Assembly (NCBI GenBank): GCA_945873065.1
Contig: CAMCBN010000003.1
Location: 69,166 to 120,240, forward strand
Source of the DNA: an uncultured Candidatus Saccharibacteria bacterium
Lineage (GTDB): Bacteria > Patescibacteriota > Saccharimonadia > Saccharimonadales > Saccharimonadaceae
Reading direction: 5' to 3'
DNA length: 51,075 bases
Every line of letters starts with the position of its first letter. Positions within the stretch are counted from its first letter, which is position 1. Made by a program: the position numbers and the translations under genes. The notes under the pieces are model-generated. The model did not search any database, was not told where the DNA came from, and was given only the letters and a program-made list of their open reading frames with translations. Of the stretch, positions 43,386 through 50,887 are shown in pieces.

Positions 43386-43748
43386 TTAGACCACATCCTG
43401 CGGTGCCATGACACGCCAGTACTGCCCCGCCCGTACCGCGACAATGTCACGTGCTATGCCAGCGAAATCGAGCAGATGTTGCTCAATCGTCACTCGCCCC
43501 TGTTTTTGGTCGAGTGTAGCGCTAGTTTTGCCACGTCGAAACTTGACGTTCAGGTCGGCGACTCGCTCGTCGAGGATACTGCCCTGCAGCGCTGGCTCCA
43601 CTTGGTCATCCCAAACATCCTGTGAATACAGGTGAAGATAGTGACCGAAACCGCGCGTCAGAACGATACCGCTAGCGAACTCCCCGCGCAACTCGGTCGG
43701 TATCGTTAACCGACGTTTGTCATCGAGCTTGCGTTCAAAGTAATCCAT
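43386..43748 (-). CDS. mraZ: Transcriptional regulator MraZ
   Basis: A 120-residue AbrB-like protein that binds DNA as a ring and represses its own division-cluster promoter. Two SpoVT/AbrB-type repeats are visible, each with a DxxxR motif: LDDKRRLTIPTELR and LDQKQGRVTIEQHLL. It is shorter than the usual 140-150 residues but both repeats are complete. AAGGAT lies 9 nt before the ATG. A set of GTGGG repeats lies 65-110 nt upstream. Confidence 0.9.
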   Translation of the reverse strand: MDYFERKLDDKRRLTIPTELRGEFASGIVLTRGFGHYLHLYSQDVWDDQVEPALQGSILDERVADLNVKFRRGKTSATLDQKQGRVTIEQHLLDFAGIARDIVAVRAGQYWRVMAPQDVV

Positions 43749-43810
43749 ACAGCGGCTTATCCTTGCGATGATTATTTTGTTTTTGTGCAGTGGTGTTTAT
43801 TTTCCGTGGT

Positions 43811-43860
43811 TACCCACTTCCTTCCACTAACCCCACTATACTACCCACTATTACCCACAA
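43811..43860 (-). promoter_or_regulatory. Five MraZ-type GTGGG repeats
   Basis: On the minus strand GTGGG (once GTGGA) occurs five times, at 43813, 43823, 43832, 43844 and 43854. Spacings are 10, 9, 12 and 10 bases, about one helical turn. Arrays of TGGG repeats at this spacing upstream of mraZ are the known MraZ operator, so autoregulation is likely. Confidence 0.7.
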
Positions 43861-43911
43861 GCAAGCCTTTTCTAGACTAATTTTCACTCATTCCATATCG
43901 TTTATGTTAAT

Positions 43912-43979
43912 TTTTCCACACAATTGTGGAAAAGCACTTTCGCTATCAGTGGTCTTGTTGTCACCTACAGTTTTCCACA
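43912..43979. promoter_or_regulatory. Three TTTTCCACA boxes (DnaA-box-like)
   Basis: TTTTCCACA at 43912-43920 and 43971-43979, with the inverted copy TGTGGAAAA at 43925-43933, so the first two form a 9-bp palindrome. All three fit the degenerate DnaA consensus TTWTNCACA. They lie between mraZ and galU, which otherwise has no gene for 338 bases. Confidence 0.4.
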
Positions 43980-44086
43980 ATCAGGTCTTCCTTGTCAGCC
44001 TTTCAAATAAAAAGTTCCGCTATTAGCGAAACTTCTCAAGATATCCTCCAGTCCTTCACAAAAGTTAGAGTAGTGCTTCGTCTTCC

Positions 44087-44905
44087 CTACTGGTGGTGCA
44101 ACAGCCAATTATTAGCCTCGACCCAAGTCTCGAGCGTTCCGGCATCGAGATACTGGCCATGACTCGGCACAACCACCATATGACCACCATCAGACAGATA
44201 GTCATTAAACGGATCGGTGATGTAATACTCACCCTCTACATCATCACGATCAGCATACGCAGCTATCCGTTGCAATAAGTCGTAGCTAAGCACATACTTA
44301 CTGACATTAATCATCATACTCGGCGCCTGATCGGGTTGCGGCTTTTCGACAACACCGCGCAGATGACCATCTCTATCTACGTCGAGCACCCCATAATGGT
44401 TGAGTCGCTCTCGCGGCATCTCTACACCAAGGATAGCTGATTTCGTATCACCAGCCGCCTCGATCAAGCGAGCTACCTCCGATGTACCATCGGTATTATA
44501 GACACAGTCGTCCCCCATCAAAACCACCGCCGATTCACCCGGAGTGAGCTCTGGCAAAACTAGGCTGACTGGTATGGCTGTACCGTATTTGCCATAACTC
44601 GACTGAACGATATAGTGCAAACGCACCGGTGGTGGCGAAATCAACGGCAGTAGATCAGCCTTGCCATTACGTCGTAGGTAGTCATTCAAGTCGACATTGG
44701 AGCGATAAAAATCACGAATCTGCGTGCTTTGCTCGCTCACGACGAAGTAGATATCACGCACCCCAGCAGCTATACAATCTTGCACTGCATAATCTACCAC
44801 TGGCCGATTACCTAACGGTAGCATACATTTTTCGATCGTTTTCGTCACTGGCAAGCGACGCGTCCCCCATCCAGCTACTGGTATGATGGCAGTTGTACAC
44901 GACAT
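44087..44905 (-). CDS. galU: UTP-glucose-1-phosphate uridylyltransferase
   Basis: A 272-residue nucleotidyltransferase that makes UDP-glucose. Motifs are IIPVAGWGTRRLPVTKTIEKCMLPL (read as AGWGTRRLP with KCMLP), VVLMGDDCVY, GVVEKP and GEYYITDPF. Last gene of a four-gene overlapping operon, starting 1 nt after the HAD gene stop. UDP-glucose would feed surface glycan or glycolipid synthesis. Confidence 0.92.
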   Translation of the reverse strand: MSCTTAIIPVAGWGTRRLPVTKTIEKCMLPLGNRPVVDYAVQDCIAAGVRDIYFVVSEQSTQIRDFYRSNVDLNDYLRRNGKADLLPLISPPPVRLHYIVQSSYGKYGTAIPVSLVLPELTPGESAVVLMGDDCVYNTDGTSEVARLIEAAGDTKSAILGVEMPRERLNHYGVLDVDRDGHLRGVVEKPQPDQAPSMMINVSKYVLSYDLLQRIAAYADRDDVEGEYYITDPFNDYLSDGGHMVVVPSHGQYLDAGTLETWVEANNWLLHHQ

Positions 44906-44906
44906 G

Positions 44907-45677
44907 TCAGTTGTCTCCTTGTAGTATTATTGTTTTTACTTCGTTCAAAGTATGACATATTAGCCACGGCGGACGATGCTTGTCATCGGCAGGTTGCACC
45001 TCACCAGGAGGTCGATGATCAACCTGAACGAAGTGGACTATCGGTTGGTCACTACTAGTCTGCGCCGAATCATTGTACCGCTGTATGTCGTATCCAACCC
45101 CTGGCTTGTCATCTACCATATACAACGATAACGGATTATGACCTGTTGCCTGCCAGTACTGTACACAGTGCTTGATCGCAGTAGATTTACGATCGAGTGT
45201 CGTTATGCAATCTACACCACTCAATGCAGGACACATAGATATTTTAAGACGCTGTGTTTTGTCATCGCCATAAGTCAAAGCATATACTGCACAGTCTCGA
45301 TCATACAATGCCTGAACAAGATCATCTAACCCCGCATACTGCAAACGCCCATCCGCGACATCTGACGCCATTAACTCGGTTATAACGCGCTCAGGCTTGA
45401 CCCCATAACTAGCTATATGCTCTGGTAGGTCGTAATAATAAGGTAAGTCCTGAGACATACTGGGTGTGCGGTAAAACGCTCGGCGACCGCGCAAAAAATC
45501 CTCTGAGTCTGCTACCAATCTCGGATAATGCTGCGCTATATATCGGGCTACCTCCACTAGCCAGCGATCAGTATCAAGGCAGGTACGGTCAATATCAAGA
45601 AAGACAACATTATCCGCTGTCTCTGACAACGACAATGTTTTTCTATTCGTTGTATCGACTTTCTGTGCCATACTCAT
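44907..45677 (-). CDS. HAD-superfamily phosphatase-like protein
   Basis: A 256-residue protein with the HAD motifs: motif I VFLDIDRTCLD (DxDxT), motif II-like YALTYGD, a Lys (RKSTAIKH) and motif IV MVDDKPGVGYD. An inserted cap lies between I and II. The substrate is unknown; the neighbours (YvcK, GalU) suggest a phospho-sugar or nucleotide. Its ATG overlaps the yvcK stop as ATGA. Confidence 0.8.
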   Translation of the reverse strand: MSMAQKVDTTNRKTLSLSETADNVVFLDIDRTCLDTDRWLVEVARYIAQHYPRLVADSEDFLRGRRAFYRTPSMSQDLPYYYDLPEHIASYGVKPERVITELMASDVADGRLQYAGLDDLVQALYDRDCAVYALTYGDDKTQRLKISMCPALSGVDCITTLDRKSTAIKHCVQYWQATGHNPLSLYMVDDKPGVGYDIQRYNDSAQTSSDQPIVHFVQVDHRPPGEVQPADDKHRPPWLICHTLNEVKTIILQGDN

Positions 45678-46672
45678 GCAAAATAAATCCTCATCAGCTG
45701 TCGTGCTACCGCATCAGAATCGTGTCTAATCAAACTTCGTGTGTGAGCGATTGGATCACTCGCCTGCGCACCTTGCCATACGTCAGAGGCCAACAGAGGA
45801 GCAGCCCGGAACTGATAATGTTGCTGCTTTAGGGCTTCAATATCATACTGCACGATCAATTCTCCGTCGTGAGCATAACGCTCCATTAATGCTGGATCTG
45901 GTTTGGTACTATTGAACACCACGTAGTCAAGGAACTCACCTCCTGCAAGGCGTTCGATTTCACTAGCAAAATCAATCACGCCGAAACCATCAGTTGGGCC
46001 TGGCTTTGTGACTAAATTACAGACGAACACACAAGTAGCTCTGGTCTGACGTAACGCTTGCTGGATCTTATTTATCACTAAAATCGGCGCCAAACTACCA
46101 TACAAATTACCCGGCGCCACGACGACCATGTCGGCCTCCATAATAGCCTGGATAGCTGCCGGGTTGGCCTGCGCCTCTGGCTCCAGCCAGATGGCTGGAT
46201 GTTTAGCGATCGGCTGTTGCGATATCAAAAATTCACCACGTACTGGTCGACCATCAGCCCCATCCGCGCACAATGTGACATTGCTGAGGGTCACTGGAAG
46301 TACCCTTCCGTCGATATTTAATACCTGACTGGCCAACGCCACCGCATCAGCAAAACTACCAGTCATTTTTTCTAATGCAGTCAAAAATAGATTACCAAAT
46401 GCATGCCCCTTCAAACTGCCCTCATCGAAACGATAGTTAAATAGATCACGTACCTTTGGGCTGTTACTCAACGCTACCAGGCATTGACGCACATCACCTG
46501 GTGGTAACACACCTAACTCATCACGTAATTGCCCAGTCGAGCCACCATCATCAGCCATGTTGACTAATGCTGTCAGACGAGCATATTGACGTAGACCACT
46601 CAGTAGGGTAAAACTACCCGTACCACCACCCAACACAACGACATTTGCACCCCCTTTTTTGTCATTTTTCAT
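45674..46672 (-). CDS. yvcK: YvcK/GlmR-type regulator (CofD superfamily)
   Basis: A 332-residue Rossmann-fold protein. The motifs VVVLGGGTGSFTLLSGL, VNMADDGGSTGQLRDELG, PPGDVRQCLVAL and GHAFGNLFLTAL are those of YvcK/GlmR, which binds UDP-GlcNAc and tunes carbon flow into peptidoglycan precursors. The ATG at MKNDKKG overlaps the GH1 stop; an ATG 6 nt earlier is a second option. Longer upstream readings run into GH1 and are not needed. Confidence 0.9.
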   Translation of the reverse strand: MKNDKKGGANVVVLGGGTGSFTLLSGLRQYARLTALVNMADDGGSTGQLRDELGVLPPGDVRQCLVALSNSPKVRDLFNYRFDEGSLKGHAFGNLFLTALEKMTGSFADAVALASQVLNIDGRVLPVTLSNVTLCADGADGRPVRGEFLISQQPIAKHPAIWLEPEAQANPAAIQAIMEADMVVVAPGNLYGSLAPILVINKIQQALRQTRATCVFVCNLVTKPGPTDGFGVIDFASEIERLAGGEFLDYVVFNSTKPDPALMERYAHDGELIVQYDIEALKQQHYQFRAAPLLASDVWQGAQASDPIAHTRSLIRHDSDAVARQLMRIYFA

Positions 46673-47936
46673 GAGCATGACTTCCTTTCTGTTGCTGCAA
46701 AAACCGCGCATACCACAGCGCACTAGGGCGTGGCTTGCGTTGCAATGTCTTTGGGTCGACTTCGCACAAGCCAAAATGCGGCCAGTAGCCTTTGTCCCAC
46801 TCGAAGTTATCCATAAAGCTCCAGTGAATATACCCGAGGAGATCTACGCCATTAGCTATAGCGCGTTGCATCGCCAAAATCGACTGTGCCAACCATTGCT
46901 TGCGGAATTTATCACGCCCATCAGCTACGCCATTCTCGGTAATCATTAGAGGTTTTTTGTAATGTAGAGCCAGACGCTGTAACACCAATTCGAGGTGATC
47001 TGGCTGCATAATCCAACCAAGATCGCTCGGTACAGTCTCGGGGTTGTGTACACGATAACCGTACACCCGCTGACTTTGATAATAATTCACACCGATGAAA
47101 TCACTCTGACGCATCACTTTACGCAAAAAATAATCATGTTCGACGAACTGTATTACTCGCGCACTTACCCGACTCAGCCATGAATCATCACCTGGATAAA
47201 CATATGATACATTCTTGGCGATAGCTATTTTGTAGCGACGACTTTTCGCGCGCAACAACTTCGCCACACGATTATGTGCCGTGGCTAGGTTACATAATAC
47301 ACGATATGCCTGCCATTTACTCCGCACATTCGGTGGCCAATTCCCTTGCAGATAGCTCTCCGATGCGTATACACCCGGCTCATTAATCGTGATAATATAT
47401 CGCACTCCTGTACCAAGCTCGTTCATCAGCTTATCGACGAATTGAACGAAATATTTTATATTTGACCGCTTGGCGAACCCCCCGCGATCTGCGAACCAAG
47501 TCGGTAACGTAAAGTGAAATAGCGTCATCACAGGTTCCAAGCCAGCTTCGGACAATGCTGCCAGATACGCCTTGTAGTATTTGATAGCTTCGGCATTCCA
47601 AGAACCCTCTTCTGGCTCAATGCGCGACCACTCTACGCTAAATCGCCATGAATTAAGCCCCATCTTTTGAGCTAAATCAAAATCCTGTGGATAAAACTCG
47701 GCATGGTTCGTTGACCTACCCGATATATACTGATTTGGATCTTTGGCCGCCTCACCAATACGCGGCCAGCTCGGTAAATCACCGAATTTATATTGACTTT
47801 GAGTAGCAAGTGCCTTGGCTTGGGCCTTCTCCCACTCCGACCACTGGTTGTGCATGTTGCCTTCGACCTGGTGAGCGCTGGTCGCGACGCCCCAGAGAAA
47901 GTGCTTTGGAAATTGCACACGTGCTTGTTTTGCCAT
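46662..47936 (-). CDS. Glycoside hydrolase family 1 beta-glucosidase
   Basis: A 424-residue (beta/alpha)8 enzyme without signal peptide. The opening FPKHFLWGVATSAHQVEG, acid/base Glu in TINEP, NYYQSQ and nucleophile Glu in ITENG are present, as is the late HWSFMDNFEW motif. It would release glucose or galactose from beta-glycosides in the cytoplasm. First gene of the operon with yvcK, the HAD gene and galU. A leaderless promoter precedes it. Confidence 0.92.
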   Translation of the reverse strand: MAKQARVQFPKHFLWGVATSAHQVEGNMHNQWSEWEKAQAKALATQSQYKFGDLPSWPRIGEAAKDPNQYISGRSTNHAEFYPQDFDLAQKMGLNSWRFSVEWSRIEPEEGSWNAEAIKYYKAYLAALSEAGLEPVMTLFHFTLPTWFADRGGFAKRSNIKYFVQFVDKLMNELGTGVRYIITINEPGVYASESYLQGNWPPNVRSKWQAYRVLCNLATAHNRVAKLLRAKSRRYKIAIAKNVSYVYPGDDSWLSRVSARVIQFVEHDYFLRKVMRQSDFIGVNYYQSQRVYGYRVHNPETVPSDLGWIMQPDHLELVLQRLALHYKKPLMITENGVADGRDKFRKQWLAQSILAMQRAIANGVDLLGYIHWSFMDNFEWDKGYWPHFGLCEVDPKTLQRKPRPSALWYARFLQQQKGSHAHEK

Positions 47937-47943
47937 AATGCTT

Positions 47944-47949
47944 ATTGTA
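47944..47949 (-). promoter_or_regulatory. -10 box, leaderless promoter of the GH1 operon
   Basis: TACAAT with 7 nt to the ATG. An inverted repeat GTACC-TGAT-GGTAC overlaps its upstream edge and could be an operator. Confidence 0.5.
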
Positions 47950-47981
47950 CCATCAGGTACACGATAAGGAAAATATCAAAC

Positions 47982-49058
47982 CTATAATTCGCTTTTGTCG
48001 TGCAAAATTTTCTTACTGCGTAATTCGTATTTCACCCCTGTAAGATCACTAGTGACATAATCATCGTTGAGGAGATTGACGAACATGGCTGCATCTTTGG
48101 CATCCATCAAGATGATACTACCCGTCGCATCATCGGTCATCAAACCAAGCCCCATCTCATCAGCGTGATCAATCAACTGATCTTGCGTCACTTGGGCTGG
48201 ATCCAATTTTTGTAGCTTATTCACTAATGTTGGTGTATCGCGTACTAGCGCATCAAGTGTTAAGCCCTCAGGTAGGGTCAATTTAAAATTCTTGGTTATC
48301 TCGGCCACTTTTTCTTCGGCCACAGCGTGTTTTTTGGCATCATAGCCAAAGAGCCTCACAAATTTACTCTCGTTGAAGGCGAAGATATTATGCTCGGTGA
48401 TAAGTACTTGATTGTCTGGGGTAATCCGCAATCCAGCATCGGCAGTAAATGGCTGAAATGATCCGCCATTATACATCCAGGCTGTCGCACCTTTAAGTAC
48501 TTGCGACTGTGGTAGTAATTTTGCTACAAAGAACGACTGGCCTGTCTTACCATGGCGAAATCGTGCCACTATACCTTTGACCTTCTTAAATTCATGATCA
48601 CCCTCGTTGAATGTTTCTAGGCTAGCTTCACTATACGTGATTTGCTCTATCACTTCTTGGGCATGGGCTACCTTGTCTAGTGTAGTGCGCTCGAGGACAT
48701 TATCTTCGGCCTTAGCTGCCTCAAATTCTCTCACCGCCATACCAGTTGCCGCCCCTGTTTGCACCGTTGTGATCATGTCGTACAAAAACAGCACCTTAAG
48801 CTGAGCTTTGAGCTCCTTAGCATAATTGGTGGCATAAACGGTATATCCCTTCGTGAAAAGAAATAAGTCGACATCGAGCTGATCTTTATCGCGGTCAGCT
48901 TGATTGGCCCAGAGAAAGATATCATCAGGCTCAGGCGCCGCTATATCAGCCCCGACAGGAGGTGTCGCACTATCCTGACTCCCTACGGGCTGTATTTCAT
49001 CGAGCGCTAGCGTATTGTCATGTGATTGTGGTGTTTGTGTGTCCGGTTCGTTATGCAT
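47982..49058 (-). CDS. DUF4868 (KwaB-like) protein
   Basis: A protein of about 358 residues: a Gln/Pro-rich N-terminus, then a domain matching my knowledge of DUF4868, the KwaB component of Kiwa anti-phage systems. Seen are VDLFLFTKGYTVYATNY, ITEHNIFAFNESKFVRLFGY, a helical middle (LVNKLQKLDPAQVTQDQL) and the ending MFVNLLNDDYVTS with LTGVKYELRSKK. KwaB is reported to bind DNA downstream of membrane sensing by KwaA. Start chosen 7 nt after a TACACT box; a TTG 30 nt upstream is in frame. A three-TM protein gene lies directly upstream on the same strand. Confidence 0.68.
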   Translation of the reverse strand: MHNEPDTQTPQSHDNTLALDEIQPVGSQDSATPPVGADIAAPEPDDIFLWANQADRDKDQLDVDLFLFTKGYTVYATNYAKELKAQLKVLFLYDMITTVQTGAATGMAVREFEAAKAEDNVLERTTLDKVAHAQEVIEQITYSEASLETFNEGDHEFKKVKGIVARFRHGKTGQSFFVAKLLPQSQVLKGATAWMYNGGSFQPFTADAGLRITPDNQVLITEHNIFAFNESKFVRLFGYDAKKHAVAEEKVAEITKNFKLTLPEGLTLDALVRDTPTLVNKLQKLDPAQVTQDQLIDHADEMGLGLMTDDATGSIILMDAKDAAMFVNLLNDDYVTSDLTGVKYELRSKKILHDKSEL

Positions 49059-49065
49059 GTCTTTT

Positions 49066-49071
49066 AGTGTA
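49066..49071 (-). promoter_or_regulatory. -10 box of the DUF4868 gene
   Basis: TACACT with 7 nt to the ATG, the spacing seen at other leaderless genes here. Confidence 0.4.
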
Positions 49072-49107
49072 CTATATTTGAGATGCAAAACCTACCAGCG
49101 CAGTGTT

Positions 49108-50166
49108 TCATCTATTGAGTGCCATGAACGTGATAACGTTCATCACCACAAAAGGCACTATTACCAATAGTGTGATGATTATCACTAGTACCAGTGGCGA
49201 AATACGCCAACGACGCATCCGTAGCCGCTGACCAGGCTCTGCCACCACATTAGCGGTACGCGGCGCTGCCGCACGATCATCAGTGTAGTAGTTTGTCTGA
49301 TCAGACAGTTTCTGACCGATCAAGTCAACGATTGATAGTAGCTTTTGCACACTTCGATAATCTGTACCAAACGTATCAAGCACGTAGAAATAAAGTTTAT
49401 CATCGATCACCTCGACATTGTAGCGTGCTGCACCATCGATCAGTGACGCCATCAGATCTGGTGTGAAAACATAGCGCACATCGACATCATATCCAGCTGG
49501 TGCATACAGTGTGAAATATTGATTGAAATCTCCCTCAAGTTGGATCGTCTGGCTCGTCTCGAACGACACTGGGAGATCGCTTCGCTCCCGTCCAAGGACC
49601 CGTGCGTTATTATCTGTTGCATCGAGCAACATATGTGGTAACCGGCGCTCAAGCTGCACGCATGCATAGCGCCAATACAATGTTCGACTATTCTTGCCCG
49701 AACCAATCGTGTACTGATAACGCCCGATTTCGAATAATCGACGACCCGCCTGATCCTGTCGATATAGTGTCTGACGAAAGGTGCGTGCCCGACCGATATC
49801 AAAAATCACTCCCGCACCAGCGAGCTCAACCCCATCGTACGCACTATATCCAAGCCCCGCAGCATCCGCCAAACGACTCATCCGAACATCAGCTTTGGCT
49901 GAGTACCATGATGCACCAGCATGCCAAAGCAGCGCTACACTCGCGATAACAACGAGTGGTTCCCGACCACGCAAGAATTGCATATCACTCGGCAAAAAGG
50001 CGTGCACGACCAGTCCAATAAGTAGTACTACCGCTAGTAACACTAAACCTCTCAGAGGCCACTTCGCTCCTTGGCGCCGCCGATACGCCTCGGCCTCCTC
50101 AAGTGTCACCGGGCTATCAAGTAGCGAAAAATCGATGGAATCGTACTGTGAAACCATTTGACTCAT
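49108..50166 (-). CDS. Three-TM membrane protein upstream of DUF4868 gene
   Basis: A protein of about 352 residues. Two helices (about 40-60 and 72-90 in the chosen frame) are followed by a soluble beta-rich domain of about 200 residues (FETSQTIQLEGDFNQYFTLY; RYVFTPDLMASLIDGA). One helix lies at the C-terminus (LVLVIIITLLVIVPFVV). It recalls DUF3137-like proteins but is not clearly assigned, and it is larger than KwaA. The eighth-codon ATG is 7 nt after TACAAT and is the likely start. Only about 50 nt separate it from the DUF4868 gene, so a functional link is possible. Confidence 0.6.
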   Translation of the reverse strand: MSQMVSQYDSIDFSLLDSPVTLEEAEAYRRRQGAKWPLRGLVLLAVVLLIGLVVHAFLPSDMQFLRGREPLVVIASVALLWHAGASWYSAKADVRMSRLADAAGLGYSAYDGVELAGAGVIFDIGRARTFRQTLYRQDQAGRRLFEIGRYQYTIGSGKNSRTLYWRYACVQLERRLPHMLLDATDNNARVLGRERSDLPVSFETSQTIQLEGDFNQYFTLYAPAGYDVDVRYVFTPDLMASLIDGAARYNVEVIDDKLYFYVLDTFGTDYRSVQKLLSIVDLIGQKLSDQTNYYTDDRAAAPRTANVVAEPGQRLRMRRWRISPLVLVIIITLLVIVPFVVMNVITFMALNR

Positions 50167-50173
50167 ATCTCGT

Positions 50174-50179
50174 ATTGTA
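50174..50179 (-). promoter_or_regulatory. -10 box of the three-TM protein gene
   Basis: TACAAT with 7 nt to the ATG at 50166; the ATG at 50187 lies upstream of the box. Confidence 0.45.
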
Positions 50180-50311
50180 GCAGACATGGTATCTGTGCAC
50201 CACGAATAGCACGCGACGATCTCTATCGTATAACGCTCATCCTTGACAAACGATATAAATCAAGTAGAGTAAGAATGTTCTCATATGTCTACCAAGTAAG
50301 GAGTGAGAACA

Positions 50312-50728
50312 ATGACTGCTCAGTTCGGAGGGACACAGGTCGAAGGTCGACACTTTGATCTGTATTTGCTCAAGTTAGTCTACAAACGTTATGTTGTAGA
50401 CAACCGAGGAGCCATAGCCATCAGGAGATGGCTGTGGCTAGAAGAGACACCATCATGCTATATAAGCATGGGGTTATCTATCCTGATGACATTGTTCGCA
50501 ATGATGGGGTTTGCTGCATTTATAGCCATGACGGTAGTGGCTATATCTGACCCAGACACGTCATCAACAGACATCACCGAGGGTATAACAGCAGTGGTGA
50601 TACTGTTAATGATGGGAGTGCCTGCCCTATTCTTTGATCTATACTCAAGGCTCGTCTGCTGGCGGGTACTTGGACAGATCAGGAAAGGATCCCTAGTCCT
50701 CAGTCCTCGTCAGGCTTGGTACTGCTGA
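50312..50728 (+). CDS. Small two-TM protein
   Basis: A 138-residue protein starting 8 nt after AAGGAG. A polar N-terminal part of about 50 residues (FDLYLLKLVYKRYVVDNRGA) precedes two long helices (about 52-78 and 90-110) and a basic C-terminus. I do not recognise the family. Divergent from the three-TM/DUF4868 pair and followed by strong hairpins. Confidence 0.55.
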   Translation: MTAQFGGTQVEGRHFDLYLLKLVYKRYVVDNRGAIAIRRWLWLEETPSCYISMGLSILMTLFAMMGFAAFIAMTVVAISDPDTSSTDITEGITAVVILLMMGVPALFFDLYSRLVCWRVLGQIRKGSLVLSPRQAWYC

Positions 50729-50768
50729 GCAACTACCCCGCAGCCGTTTAAATAACGATAGCGGGAAG

Positions 50769-50792
50769 ACTTCACTCACCTGAGTGAAGTAG
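50769..50792. repeat. 10-bp hairpin after the two-TM gene
   Basis: Arms ACTTCACTCA and TGAGTGAAGT around CC; a stem-loop in the trailing region of the two-TM gene, upstream of the main terminator. Confidence 0.6.
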
Positions 50793-50816
50793 TTTGAGGG
50801 CTCAGTCCCTCGTCCT

Positions 50817-50887
50817 GGCCCATCTGGCTCCTTGAGAACGCGACCATCAGCGTCGCTGCCTCGGAGCCAGGTGGGTCTTTTCTTGTT
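50817..50887. terminator. Long terminator with nested hairpin
   Basis: A 15-bp stem (GGCCCATCTGGCTCC with GGAGCCAGGTGGGTC, two G-U pairs) closes a loop that holds its own GCGAC/GTCGC hairpin, then TTTTCTT. It lies between convergent genes and probably ends both. Confidence 0.7.

Noticed and set aside
43912-43979. Replication origin
   Set aside because: Three DnaA-like boxes without dnaA, dnaN or an AT-rich unwinding tract nearby are not enough to call an origin.
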